59,846 bases of DNA from Alphaproteobacteria bacterium (GTDB taxonomy: Bacteria; Pseudomonadota; Alphaproteobacteria; Rhizobiales; Rhizobiaceae). Under the pieces are notes generated by a model. The model worked only from the letters and a program-made list of their open reading frames with translations. It was not told the origin of the DNA and made no database searches. Made by a program: the position numbers and the translations under genes. This document shows positions 7,731 to 15,937 of this stretch, one piece after another (the first letter of the stretch is position 1; the number at the start of each line of letters is the position of its first letter). The stretch lies in assembly GCA_016861165.1 (NCBI GenBank), contig BOKV01000024.1:1-59846 (forward strand), in the 5' to 3' direction.

Positions 7731-8207
7731 CTACATATAGGGCGAAATGCAAGGCCTGCGCGGCACGGCGCCGAGCGGCTGGAAGGTGTTCGAGCGCGCG
7801 TCGTAGGAGCGGTAGCGCTGCGCGCACCAGGCATAGTGGGCCTGCGAATAGCCGCCGTAGACCGGCGGCGGAGCCGGCACGACATAGGTCGGCGGAGCCG
7901 GCACGACATAGACGGGCGGCGGCGGGGCCGGCACCACATAGGTCGGCGCCGGGGCCTGGTAGAGGATGGTGCCGTAGGCGTCGTGATAGTGGTACGGGCC
8001 GGCATAGCCATGCCGGTGGCAAATGTTGCCATGGCAGTGATACTGTCCCGCCTGCACGATCGAACTGATCACCGCGCCGGCGATGATGCCGCCGATGATG
8101 CCCTTCAGCACGTCCCGCCCGCCGGCCTCGGCCGTGTCCTGGCCGAGCATGACCGGGGCGACCGCGAGGGCGGCGGCGGCGGCCAGGGCGATGATTGATC
8201 TGCGCAT
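7731..8207 (-). CDS. BA14K family protein
   Basis: 158 aa from ATG 8207, preceded by GGAAGGAGCC. The signal peptide is followed by a glycine-rich hydrophobic segment (LKGIIGGIIAGAVISSIV), a Cys/His patch (YHCHGNICHRHG) and a Pro/Val/Tyr repeat region (three or four PAPP-VYVVPAPP units). The C-terminal BA14K signature is HYAWCAQRYRSYDARSNTFQP...CISPY. BA14K proteins are exported, lectin-like, immunoreactive proteins first described in Brucella and are characteristic of Rhizobiales. Longer upstream in-frame starts are ignored because signal and ribosome-binding site coincide at 8207. Confidence 0.88.
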   Translation of the reverse strand: MRRSIIALAAAAALAVAPVMLGQDTAEAGGRDVLKGIIGGIIAGAVISSIVQAGQYHCHGNICHRHGYAGPYHYHDAYGTILYQAPAPTYVVPAPPPPVYVVPAPPTYVVPAPPPVYGGYSQAHYAWCAQRYRSYDARSNTFQPLGAVPRRPCISPYM

Positions 8208-8421
8208 GGAAGGCTCCTTCCGATAGCTCATTGACATGTTGGCCATTGATGCGCTCGCGCCGCGCCGCCGCGCATTGATCCAGATCATTTTCGCGGCCCG
8301 CCCGCGGGCGGCCGCCAGCGGCCATTTCCCGGGCCGTTCCCCGGGCAGCCGAGGCGGCTTGCCGCTTGCCTTGTGCGGGCGCCTCATGCAACCAGAAAGC
8401 GGCGATCTTGTGGAGGCGAGG

Positions 8422-8799
8422 ATGGACCAGCCGCGCGGCGAACTGACCCTGCGAACCTTTGCCATGCCGGCCGACGCCAACGCGGCGGGCGACATATTCG
8501 GCGGGTGGGTGATGGCACAGATGGATCTGGCCTGCGGCATGCGCGCCGCCGAGCATGCCGGCGGCCGCGTCGTCACTGCCGCCGTCAATGAGATGTCGTT
8601 CCAGAAACCGATGAAGATCGGCGACACGCTGTGCGTCTACACCGACATCGAGCGCATCGGCCGCACCTCGATGACGCTCAGGGTCGAGGCCTGGGCCCGG
8701 CGCTATCTGTCGCCGACGCGCGAGATGGTCACCTTCGCCACCTTCGTCATGGTCGCCGTCGACGAGGCCGGCCGGCCGAAACCGGTGCCGCCGCTCTAA
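8422..8799 (+). CDS. Acyl-CoA thioesterase, YciA-like hotdog fold
   Basis: About 125 aa from ATG 8422 (MDQPRGEL), with GAGGCGAGG upstream; an in-frame ATG at 8386 is also possible. The hotdog signature is clear: TLRTFAMPADANAAGDIFGGWVMAQMDLA, with the catalytic Asp in AAGDIFGGW. Then come VNEMSFQKPMKIGD and EAWARR. This is the pattern of YciA-type short and medium acyl-CoA hydrolases, which act in the cytoplasm as multimers. It stands alone between divergent and co-oriented genes and is followed by a dispersed repeat with a hairpin. Confidence 0.85.
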   Translation: MDQPRGELTLRTFAMPADANAAGDIFGGWVMAQMDLACGMRAAEHAGGRVVTAAVNEMSFQKPMKIGDTLCVYTDIERIGRTSMTLRVEAWARRYLSPTREMVTFATFVMVAVDEAGRPKPVPPL

Positions 8800-8800
8800 A

Positions 8801-8892
8801 ATCCTTATCCCGCCGCGCGCCCAAGCGAGGCGGACAAGATGACGCGCATTCAATGGATGGAGCACGATCCCCATCCGGCCGGATCGGCTCCA
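8801..8892 (+). repeat. Dispersed intergenic repeat copy with terminal hairpin
   Basis: Related to the 54-bp unit at 531: TATCCCGCCG then CAAGCGAGGCGGACAAGATGA. It ends in a stem, GAGCaCGATCC (8860-8870) with GGATCGGCTC (8881-8890), one bulge. It sits just after the thioesterase stop and could end that transcript. Confidence 0.75.
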
Positions 8893-8947
8893 GGCGGCCG
8901 GGGCGGTCGCTTGCCGGCGGCTGGCGCGCTCGCTAAACAGTGTGGTC

Positions 8948-10159
8948 ATGGCGCCGGCCCGCACCCGCCCAGCACCGCCCCTCCGGCCCGCCCTGGCCGC
9001 GCTGGCGCGCGCCCTTCTCCTGGCGCTGGCGGCGGCCGGCCTGGCGGCCTGCGTGACGACCGGCGGGCGCCAGACCTATTCGCTATCCCAGCTCACCGCC
9101 TCCGAGGTCGCCGGCCATGACGATCTGCGCTTCTTCCCCCGGCGCCAGACCGACATCGTCGCCGCACTCGACTGGGCCGACCCGGCCGCGCTGCCGGACC
9201 TCCCCGACGGCCGCTTCGACGTGCTGGCGCTGTCGAGCGGCGGGCCCGACGGCTCCTACGGCGCCGGTGCGCTCAAGGGACTGGCGCAGGCCGGCGCGCT
9301 GCCCCGCTACGAGGTCGTCACCGGCGTGTCGACCGGGGCGCTGATCGCGCCGCTGATCTTTGCCGGCGCCCACCATCTGCCGCTCATCGAGAAGATGTAC
9401 ACCGACGGGTCGTTCGCCCGGCTGGTCGGGCCGCCCAACCTGTTCACCGCGCTCGGCGGCGCCTCGATCTATCCGGGCACCGAAATCCCCGGCTTCATGG
9501 CGCAGATCGTCGACGACCGGCTCCTGCGCGAGGTGGCGGCCGAGCACGCCCGCGGCCGGCGGCTGCTGGTGGCCACCGCCAATCTCGACGCCAACGAGCT
9601 GGTGGTCTGGAACATGGGCCGCATCGCCGCGCTCGGCACGCCGCAGGCGCTGGAACTGTTCCGCGCCGTGCTGCGCGCGGCGATCGCCGTGCCCGGGGCG
9701 CTGCCGCCGGTCGAGATCGCCTCGGCCAATGGCGAAGAGGCCTTCCGCGAACTGCACGGCGACGCCGGCGTCGTCGCCTATTTCTACGGTGACGAACGGC
9801 TGGTGCCGGCCGCCCTGGCGGGAAGGCGCCATGGCGGCCGCCGTGTCGCCCGGCCCCGTCTCGACGTCATCCTGCACAACCAGATCGAGGCGCCGGCCAG
9901 GCCGGTCGAGGCGACCACCATCAAGCTCGCCGGCAGCTCGGTCGCCAACCTCGCCCGCACCGCCATGCAGCTGCTGCTCGACGACACAATCCGGCGCACC
10001 GCCGAGGCCGGCATCGACATGCGCTATGCCTTCGTGCCGACCGACTGGCGCACGGTCACCACGCTCGATTTTGATGCCGCCTATATGCGCGCCACCTTCG
10101 ATCTCGGCCACCGCCACGCGCTCGATGGCGCTCTGTGGCACAGCGGTCCGCGCCGCTGA
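8948..10159 (+). CDS. Patatin-like phospholipase, lipoprotein
   Basis: 403 aa from ATG 8948; a GTG at 8942 is the alternative. The N-terminus is a lipoprotein signal: basic and Pro-rich, a long Ala/Leu core, then the lipobox LAAC (VTTGG follows). The patatin domain shows the oxyanion loop SGGPDGSYGAGALKG, the nucleophile elbow GVSTG (GxSxG) and the general-acid Asp in LHGDAGV, where most patatins have DGG or DGA. It would hydrolyse lipid acyl esters at the outer face of a membrane. It stands alone, with no obvious operon partner. Confidence 0.85.
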   Translation: MAPARTRPAPPLRPALAALARALLLALAAAGLAACVTTGGRQTYSLSQLTASEVAGHDDLRFFPRRQTDIVAALDWADPAALPDLPDGRFDVLALSSGGPDGSYGAGALKGLAQAGALPRYEVVTGVSTGALIAPLIFAGAHHLPLIEKMYTDGSFARLVGPPNLFTALGGASIYPGTEIPGFMAQIVDDRLLREVAAEHARGRRLLVATANLDANELVVWNMGRIAALGTPQALELFRAVLRAAIAVPGALPPVEIASANGEEAFRELHGDAGVVAYFYGDERLVPAALAGRRHGGRRVARPRLDVILHNQIEAPARPVEATTIKLAGSSVANLARTAMQLLLDDTIRRTAEAGIDMRYAFVPTDWRTVTTLDFDAAYMRATFDLGHRHALDGALWHSGPRR

Positions 10160-10316
10160 TCGGCGGCGGGCAAGGGCGGGCTCCCGGCGACCCGCCGCAT
10201 CGGCTTGCGTCAGGCCGAAGCGGCGGGGGCAGACTCGCTAAGACGAAAGTAGTATGGTGGGCAACCGCCGATGATTCGGGCGGGTTGGGCAACCCTATGA
10301 TTTTGGGGAGGAAACC

Positions 10317-10484
10317 ATGAATCTCAGCGCACCGACCATGATCGTTTTCGTCATCTCCGTGGTGCTGGCGATCCTCGGTCTTTTGGCGCAGTACACCACG
10401 ATCAACCTGTATCTGGCTCCGTTCTACTGGATGCTGATCGCCTGGATCGTGCTGGCGGCGGGAAACCTGCTGAAGGGCCTGTGA
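10317..10484 (+). CDS. Small two-helix membrane protein (55 aa)
   Basis: Short open frame of 56 codons starting MNLSAPTMIVFVIS, preceded by GGGGAGGAAACC as ribosome-binding site. It encodes two predicted membrane helices (about residues 8-22 and 33-50) joined by a short polar loop (QYTTINLYLAP), ending NLLKGL. No family name can be given, but the strong ribosome-binding site, good codon use and hydrophobic pattern support a real gene. It is followed by a perfect palindromic hairpin at 10538, shared with the convergent DUF486 gene. Confidence 0.75.
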   Translation: MNLSAPTMIVFVISVVLAILGLLAQYTTINLYLAPFYWMLIAWIVLAAGNLLKGL

Positions 10485-10537
10485 CGGGGCCTTCGACGGG
10501 CCCCTGACGGCGGTGTTTGACCGCCCCGACGAAAGCG

Positions 10538-10560
10538 AACCGCCCCGGCCGGGGCGGTTT
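10538..10560. terminator. Bidirectional terminator hairpin
   Basis: Perfect 22-bp palindrome with arms AACCGCCCCGG / CCGGGGCGGTT, followed by T on the plus strand. It lies between the convergent 55-aa gene and the DUF486 gene and touches the DUF486 stop codon at 10560. It probably terminates both transcripts. Confidence 0.8.
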
Positions 10561-10907
10561 CACCCCCTGAACACCAGCATCGCCCCGAGCGCGATCAGGG
10601 CGAAGCCCGCGGCGGTCGTCAGCGAGATCGCCTCCTTCAAATAGACCACCGAGAAGCCGCAGAACACGACCAGGGTGACCACCTCCTGGATCGTCTTGAG
10701 TTGCGCCGCCGTGTAGACGCCGTGACCGAGCCGGTTGGCGGGCACGGCCAGGCAGTACTCGATGAAGGCGATCCCCCAGCTAACCATGATGACCAGCGCG
10801 AGCGGCGCCGCCTTGAACTTGAGGTGGCCGTACCAGGCGAGCGTCATGAACAGGTTCGAGGCGCCAAGCAGCGCCACGGGGACCACATAGGCAGCAGCCG
10901 ACGACAT
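10560..10907 (-). CDS. DMT family protein (DUF486)
   Basis: 115 aa with four predicted membrane helices and the DUF486 pattern: NLFMTLAWYGHLKF near the N-terminus, then SWGIAFIEYCLAVPANRLGH, then QLKTIQEVVTLVVFCGFSVVYLKE. These are half-size relatives of drug/metabolite transporters and probably work as dimers in the inner membrane. The substrate is unknown. The stop codon abuts the palindromic terminator. Confidence 0.88.
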   Translation of the reverse strand: MSSAAAYVVPVALLGASNLFMTLAWYGHLKFKAAPLALVIMVSWGIAFIEYCLAVPANRLGHGVYTAAQLKTIQEVVTLVVFCGFSVVYLKEAISLTTAAGFALIALGAMLVFRG

Positions 10908-11063
10908 GGGTGCGGTGTTTCCGGGAGGGGATGCCGGCCAACCCCATGCTCCGCTTTGCGCGTGCCGTCAACGGGATTCGCCGGGCCGCCGCGCGCGGGC
11001 TTCCGGTTGGCGCGCGCCTTGGTGTAGGCTCGCACCTTCCGCCCCGCCACCGGAGCCGCCGCC

Positions 11064-12104
11064 ATGCGTTTGCCCCTGCTCGCCGCCCTGTCCGCCCTCC
11101 TCCTGGTCGGCGGCGGCGCGCCGCCGCTGGGCGCGGCCGAGTTCGAGAAGAACATCATGACTGGCGGCCCGAGCGGGACCTATATCCAGATCGGCCGCGA
11201 CGTCGCCGGGCTTGCCGCCGAATGCGGCCAGATATTGAACGTGGTCGAGAGCGCCGGCAGCCTCGAAAACCTCGGCGCCGTGCGCAACCGTCCGTTCACC
11301 CAGTTCGGCATCGTCCAGTCCGACGTGCTCGAATATGTCAACACGTTCGCCGCCGCCGACGACGAGTTGCGCGACGCCATCCGTGGCGTGCGCATCATGT
11401 ATCCGCTCTACAATGAGGAGGTGCACGTGCTGGCCCGGCGCGAGATCGCCAGCCTGGCTGGGCTCGCCGGGCGCAAGGTGGCGATCGGCAAGGTCGACAG
11501 CGGCAACTATCTGACCGCCTCGCTGGTGCTCGACATCCTGCGTGTCGGCGACGCCGAGCGCATCGCCATCAATCCCGACGAGGCGCTGCCGAAGGTTCTC
11601 GCCGGCGAGATCGACGCCATGTTCTACGTCGCCGGCGCGCCGACCAGGCTGTTCGCCGATGCGGCCATCGACGCGGCGAAGTTTCACCTGCTGCCGATCA
11701 CCGAGGCGCCGCTGCGCGCCAGCTATGCGGCGGCCGCCATTCCGGCCGGCACCTATCCGTTCCAGTCGGCGGCGGTCGAGGTCATCGCCGTCAAGGCGGT
11801 GCTGATGACCTATGACTACAACCCCGCGCGCAGCGCCTATCACCGCCAGAGCTGCAAGGCCGCCTCCGACATGGCGAGCCTGATCCTGACCCATCTCGAC
11901 CGGTTGCGCGAAAAAGGCCATCCCAAGTGGAAGGACGTCGATCTTGCCGCCATCCCGCCCGGCTGGCAGGTCTCCGCCTGCGTCAAGGCCGGCATGGCGG
12001 CCGACTACCGGCCGGCCTGCGCCGCGCCGGCCGCCGACAGCGCGCCGGAAGCCGGCTCCGACCGCGAATATCTCGAACTGCTCAAGCAGCGGCTGAGGAA
12101 GTAG
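11064..12104 (+). CDS. TAXI-family TRAP solute-binding protein
   Basis: 346 aa. A signal peptide (to GAAEF) is followed by the TAXI signature MTGGPSGTYIQIGRDVAGLAAECG, then VVESAGSLENLGAVRN, and later IGKVDSGNYLTASLVLDILR and PAGTYPFQ. Such proteins bind small carboxylates or amino acids in the periplasm for a TRAP membrane permease. No permease gene is adjacent, so this is an orphan component or uses a permease elsewhere. The C-terminus adds about 35 residues with a Cys (ACVKAGMAADYRPAC) and a charged end. Confidence 0.85.
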   Translation: MRLPLLAALSALLLVGGGAPPLGAAEFEKNIMTGGPSGTYIQIGRDVAGLAAECGQILNVVESAGSLENLGAVRNRPFTQFGIVQSDVLEYVNTFAAADDELRDAIRGVRIMYPLYNEEVHVLARREIASLAGLAGRKVAIGKVDSGNYLTASLVLDILRVGDAERIAINPDEALPKVLAGEIDAMFYVAGAPTRLFADAAIDAAKFHLLPITEAPLRASYAAAAIPAGTYPFQSAAVEVIAVKAVLMTYDYNPARSAYHRQSCKAASDMASLILTHLDRLREKGHPKWKDVDLAAIPPGWQVSACVKAGMAADYRPACAAPAADSAPEAGSDREYLELLKQRLRK

Positions 12105-12322
12105 CGGCGGTCCGCGACCGCCGCCGCGGCACGCGCCGGGCCGCCCAATGCGTCGCAGTCGGCGGCCATGGCCGGCCGCCCTGCCGAGGTGTACATTTCC
12201 CGACGGTGATCGACGGGTGGTGCGGCAGGCCGCGGATTGGCCCGCGTGGGAGGGGTGGAACCGCCATGGTGAAAGGCTGGGCGCCACCGCCGCAGGGCGT
12301 GGAACCGGCCAAGGAGGATCAC

Positions 12323-13120
12323 ATGCAATCTGCATCCGAACTGCCGGGTTCCCGCTGGAACGTGGCACGAAACGCTGGCGCCGCCTGCCTGCTGGCGGCG
12401 CTACTACTGCTGGCGCCGCCGCCCGGCGCTGCCAGCGCGCGCGCCGGCCTGCCCCAGCTCCAGGCGCTCGAGCACGAACTTCTGACCCAGAAGGCCGAAC
12501 TGCTCGCGCAGACGGAGGACCCCAATCGCGTATTCGTCAAGGCACAGAATGGCGGCATCGTCACCTTCGACCGGGCGGCGATCAAGAGGGTGGTGCAAAC
12601 CATCGCCTTCCTTGCCGTCGAGGACGATCTCGCCGACCGCGTGCTGCCGCTGCTTCCGGCCAGCATCAGGACCGTGGTGGAGGTCGCCCAGGGCCTTGGC
12701 ATGTGGAACGAGACATTCATCGCGGAGCGGGTTCTCGACGAGATTGACCGACGTTCCGACGCCACGCGCATCGAGGCGCGCCGTCGCGTTGTCGACGAGT
12801 ACGACCCGCTGATCGAGGCGGTGCGCGCCGCGGCGGCCGAACGCGACGAAGATCCTGCGGTGACGGCCGGCAACCCCTGCGACATGATCCCCGGTCTGTG
12901 GTCGTGGTTCGTCAATGGCGACGTGACCTTCAGAGCGGGCGGCACGCTCGTCCAGGGACCGCGCACCGGGCGGTGGACGTGCGCCGGCACGGATGTCTCC
13001 ATCGTCTGGAGCCACGGCTTCACCGACGACCTGACCATCTCCGCCGACGGCCAGGAGATGAGCGGGCGCAACCAGGTCGGGATGGGCGTGGCCGGCCAGC
13101 GGATCGGCGATGCCAACTGA
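12323..13120 (+). CDS. Exported protein of unknown function with C-terminal beta domain
   Basis: 265 aa from ATG 12323, directly after the near-consensus ribosome-binding site AAGGAGGATC. The open frame extends far upstream, but that part overlaps the TAXI gene and is out of phase with any signal. The signal peptide ends near SARA. The middle is helical and charged (LQALEHELLTQKAELLAQTE). The last 80 residues have the pattern GLWSWFVNGDVTF...GRWTCAG...VSIVWSHGFTDDLTIS...MSGRNQVG, a small beta domain seen in various exported proteins. No function is known to me. Confidence 0.7.
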   Translation: MQSASELPGSRWNVARNAGAACLLAALLLLAPPPGAASARAGLPQLQALEHELLTQKAELLAQTEDPNRVFVKAQNGGIVTFDRAAIKRVVQTIAFLAVEDDLADRVLPLLPASIRTVVEVAQGLGMWNETFIAERVLDEIDRRSDATRIEARRRVVDEYDPLIEAVRAAAAERDEDPAVTAGNPCDMIPGLWSWFVNGDVTFRAGGTLVQGPRTGRWTCAGTDVSIVWSHGFTDDLTISADGQEMSGRNQVGMGVAGQRIGDAN

Positions 13121-13151
13121 TGACGCGCGCCGCCCTTCGCCGCAAGCCAGC

Positions 13152-13616
13152 TCAGGTTCCGCGGTCGGCAAGAACGCCGGCCGTCAGCAGCGTGATCGCG
13201 GCCATCGAAATGACGGTGCGCAATTCGTGCCATTGCCACCATTGACCACGAATTTCTGTCCAATCGCCAGGCATGCCGGTTGCGGTCCACTGCATCACCT
13301 GGGCGTTGATCGGCTGGTTGAGGAACCGGGTTACTGCGGCGGCGATGACGATCAGCGCGACCGTCGCAACATAGAGCCAGAAGGCCGTGCTCCGCTGCCT
13401 GGCGAGCACGGCGAGAACCACGACAAGCGCGAGCGCCGCTGCTCCCATGACCGGGATCAGCAGGTTGAGCCCGCGGACCGCTCCCTTGTGCACCTCCATG
13501 AAGGTCGCCGCATCCCAGTTCGACGGATTGTAGCCCCGCCAGATGCCGAATGTGGTGCCGGCCACGGTGCCCAGAACAAGGATGGCGGCAAACTGCAGTC
13601 CAGTACGAAGTTCCAT
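13152..13616 (-). CDS. DUF1772 membrane protein
   Basis: 154 aa with four membrane helices and the DUF1772 (anthrone-oxygenase-like) pattern: an N-terminal helix then GTTFGIWRGYNP, FMEVHKG, the third helix with FLNQPINAQVMQW, and WWQWHELRT before the last helix. The chemistry of bacterial DUF1772 proteins is not established. It is divergent from a TetR gene, with a 15-bp palindrome in the shared intergenic region, so repression by that TetR protein is likely. Confidence 0.8.
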   Translation of the reverse strand: MELRTGLQFAAILVLGTVAGTTFGIWRGYNPSNWDAATFMEVHKGAVRGLNLLIPVMGAAALALVVVLAVLARQRSTAFWLYVATVALIVIAAAVTRFLNQPINAQVMQWTATGMPGDWTEIRGQWWQWHELRTVISMAAITLLTAGVLADRGT

Positions 13617-13675
13617 TTCAGATGCTCCCGCGAGGCCCCCGGTTTCCAGGGAGCGCGATTTCCGCTACAGTGTGG

Positions 13676-13690
13676 CTGTATTCAATACAG
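13676..13690. promoter_or_regulatory. Palindromic TetR-type operator in divergent promoter
   Basis: CTGTATTCAATACAG is a perfect 15-bp palindrome around a central C, located between the divergent DUF1772 (start 13616) and TetR (start about 13706) genes. It overlaps the expected promoter of both. Size, symmetry and position are typical of TetR operators. Binding is inferred. Confidence 0.7.
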
Positions 13691-13705
13691 TTATGGTGCA
13701 TCCAA

Positions 13706-14356
13706 TTGAGATCTGTCAAGCCCAAGCGTCGATATCAATCCGAGAAACGCCAGGCCCAGGCCCGGCAGACCCGCACCGGCATCCTCGAGGCCGCACACCG
13801 CGAATTCGTCGCGAACGGCTGGGAACGGACGACCATAGCCGCGATCGCCGCCGGCGCCGGCGTCTCGCCGGAGACGGTTTATGCAGCCTTCTCCAACAAA
13901 CGGACCATTCTGCGCGATCTGGTTCGAGCGACCACACGCGGCGCGGAACCGGATGTGCCTCTCATCGATCAGGAGCGGCAGCGCGCTGTGCGAGAAGAGA
14001 TTGACCCGCGCCAGCAGATAGCCTTGTTCGCCGCGTCCGTCACCGACGTGCTCAAGCGCATCGCGCCGCTGATGGACGTCATCCGTATCGCTGCGGCCTC
14101 GGACTCCGAATTGGCCGAACTGCACGCCGAACTGCATCGCGGCCGCCATCGCAATCTCGGTCGATTTGCTGCTTCCCTTGCCGCGCACGGGCCGCTGGCG
14201 GCCGGCATCGATGAACAGACGGCGACGGATCAGATTTGGCGACTGGCCAGCCCCGAACTGTTCCTCCTGATGACCCGGGTCGAGCGCCTGTCCGCCGAGC
14301 AGTTTGCCGTTTGGCTTGAAAACACGCTCGCCGTCCTGCTCCTGCCGAAACGCTGA
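13706..14356 (+). CDS. TetR/AcrR family transcriptional regulator
   Basis: About 216 aa. The N-terminal helix-turn-helix reads TRTGILEAAHREFVANGWERTTIAAIAAGAGVSPETVYAAFSNKRTIL. The long in-frame extension upstream of 13706 would overlap the operator and the DUF1772 gene, so the TTG at 13706 (LRSVKPKRRY) is the most plausible start. Basic residues just before the DNA-binding domain (KPKRRYQSEKRQ) fit a repressor arm. The C-terminal ligand domain (RVERLSAEQFAVWLENTL) is not diagnostic. It likely represses the divergent DUF1772 gene and itself. Confidence 0.85.
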   Translation: MRSVKPKRRYQSEKRQAQARQTRTGILEAAHREFVANGWERTTIAAIAAGAGVSPETVYAAFSNKRTILRDLVRATTRGAEPDVPLIDQERQRAVREEIDPRQQIALFAASVTDVLKRIAPLMDVIRIAAASDSELAELHAELHRGRHRNLGRFAASLAAHGPLAAGIDEQTATDQIWRLASPELFLLMTRVERLSAEQFAVWLENTLAVLLLPKR

Positions 14357-14469
14357 TTGGTTCCGGTTTCCTGGTGCCGGTCGCGCCCGCGCTCGGCGCG
14401 GTAGGGTGTCAAACCGTTCTGCCGGGACTATGATCGGTTGCGGACGGTGACAGCGGAAAGGACGAGGCC

Positions 14470-15123
14470 ATGCGGTTCGGCGTACTGGGAACGGGAATGG
14501 TCGGCACGGCGCTCGCCGACAAGCTGGTCGCGCTCGGCCACGCGGTGATGATGGGCGCCCGCGACAAGGGCAGCGCCAAGGCCGCCGCCTGGGCCGATCG
14601 GGCTGGCGCCAGCGCCGGCGACTTCGCCGAGGCGGCGCGCTTCGGCGAGATCGTCATCTTCGCCGTGCTTGGTTCGGCCGTGCTGGAGGCGGCGCGACTC
14701 GCCGGCGCCGACAACCTTGCCGGCAAGACGGTGATCGACGTCACCAACCCGCTCGACTTTTCGAAGGGCATGCCGCCGACGCTGATCCCCGAACTGTCGG
14801 GCACGACCTCGGCGGCCGAGGAGATCCAGAAGCTCCTGCCCGGCGCCCATGTCGTCAAGGCGCTCAACACGATGAACTGCGCCATCATGGTCGATCCGGC
14901 GCGCGTGCCGGGCGCCCACGACGTGTTCGTCTGCGGCGACGACGCGGCGGCCAAGGGCCGGGTCGTGGCGCTGCTGCAGGCCTTCGGCTGGCGTAATCCG
15001 GTCGACCTCGGCGATCTCGCCGCCGCCCGCGGCACCGAGGGGCTGATGCCGTTCTGGCTGCGCCTGTGGGCGACGCTCGGCACCCCCGACTTCAACTACC
15101 ACATCGCGCGGGCAGGCCGCTGA
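14470..15123 (+). CDS. NAD(P)-binding reductase, F420:NADP oxidoreductase-like
   Basis: 217 aa. The N-terminal Rossmann motif is MRFGVLGTGMVGTALADKL, and GARD after strand 2 suggests NADP preference. VIDVTNPLDF, KALNTMNC and RGTEGLMPFWLRLW match the NADPH-dependent F420 reductase-like group that is widespread in bacteria without F420. The likely role is a small-molecule reductase; the substrate is unknown. GGAAAGGACGAGG precedes the ATG. The stop overlaps the next ATG by one base (TGATG), so it is coupled to the SDR gene. Confidence 0.82.
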   Translation: MRFGVLGTGMVGTALADKLVALGHAVMMGARDKGSAKAAAWADRAGASAGDFAEAARFGEIVIFAVLGSAVLEAARLAGADNLAGKTVIDVTNPLDFSKGMPPTLIPELSGTTSAAEEIQKLLPGAHVVKALNTMNCAIMVDPARVPGAHDVFVCGDDAAAKGRVVALLQAFGWRNPVDLGDLAAARGTEGLMPFWLRLWATLGTPDFNYHIARAGR

Positions 15124-15830
15124 TGGCGCTGGTCGCCGTCGTCACCGGCGCCTCGCGCGGCCTTGGCCTGGAGACCTGCCGCCAACTGGCCGCGCGCGGC
15201 GTTCATGTTGTGCTGACGGCGCGTACGCAAGAGGCTGTGCAGACGGGGCTCGCCGCGCTTGGCGCGCCGGCCGCCGGGCGGGGAGGGGCCGAGGGCCATG
15301 TTCTTGATGTCGCCGATGACGCCTCGGTGGCGGCTTTCTTCGACTGGTTGGAGCGCGGCCGCGGCCGTGCCGACATCCTCGTCAACAATGCCGGGCGGAC
15401 CTATGGCGGCTGGGCCGCCGGCCTTGCCGGCACGGACGCGGCGACCATCGCCGCCGCGCTCGACAACAACGCGCTCGGTGCCTGGCGCATGATCCGGTGC
15501 GTGCTGCCGGCGATGAATGCCGCCGGCTACGGCCGCATCGTCAACGTCTCGTCGGGCATGGGGCAGCTTTCCGACATGAATGGCGGCGCCATCGCCTACC
15601 GCATCTCCAAGACCGCGCTCAACGCGGTCACCCGCGTTGCCCACGCCGAAGCCGGCCGCAACGTCAAGGTCAACTCGGTCTGCCCCGGCTGGGTCAGGAC
15701 GGCGATGAGCGGCCCGTCGGCGACGCGCAGCGTCGAGGAGGGGGCGGCCGGCATCGTCTGGGCGGCGATGCTGCCCGACGACGGGCCGTCGGGCGGCTTC
15801 TTCCGCGACGGCCGGCCGATCCCGTGGTGA
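15123..15830 (+). CDS. Short-chain dehydrogenase/reductase
   Basis: 235 aa classical SDR. The cofactor motif is VVTGASRGLGLE (TGxxxGxG), then DILVNNAGRTYGG, the catalytic Ser in NVSSGMG, and Tyr-x-x-x-Lys in AYRISK. VCPGWVRTAM completes the pattern. An R in the first loop (ASRG, TARTQ) favours NADPH. It starts one base inside the stop of the reductase gene, so both proteins are made from one transcript. Downstream is a repeat with a strong hairpin that separates it from the convergent helicase gene. Confidence 0.88.
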   Translation: MALVAVVTGASRGLGLETCRQLAARGVHVVLTARTQEAVQTGLAALGAPAAGRGGAEGHVLDVADDASVAAFFDWLERGRGRADILVNNAGRTYGGWAAGLAGTDAATIAAALDNNALGAWRMIRCVLPAMNAAGYGRIVNVSSGMGQLSDMNGGAIAYRISKTALNAVTRVAHAEAGRNVKVNSVCPGWVRTAMSGPSATRSVEEGAAGIVWAAMLPDDGPSGGFFRDGRPIPW

Positions 15831-15837
15831 ACCTAAC

Positions 15838-15935
15838 GCCTCATCCCGCCGAGCGGTACCGCGAGGCGGACAAGATGACGCGACAGAACAAATAGATAGC
15901 GCAAATCCCGATTCATCTGGATCGGGTCTTGCGCC
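15838..15935. repeat. Dispersed intergenic repeat copy, terminator-like end
   Basis: It begins GCCTCATCCCGCCGAGCGG and matches the 54-bp unit at 531, then continues into a stem-loop at 15899-15934 (GCGCAA-a-TCCCGAT, loop, ATCGGG-tc-TTGCGC). It fills the gap between the convergent SDR and helicase genes, three bases from the helicase stop codon. It probably acts as a bidirectional terminator. Confidence 0.8.
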
Positions 15936-15937
15936 GG

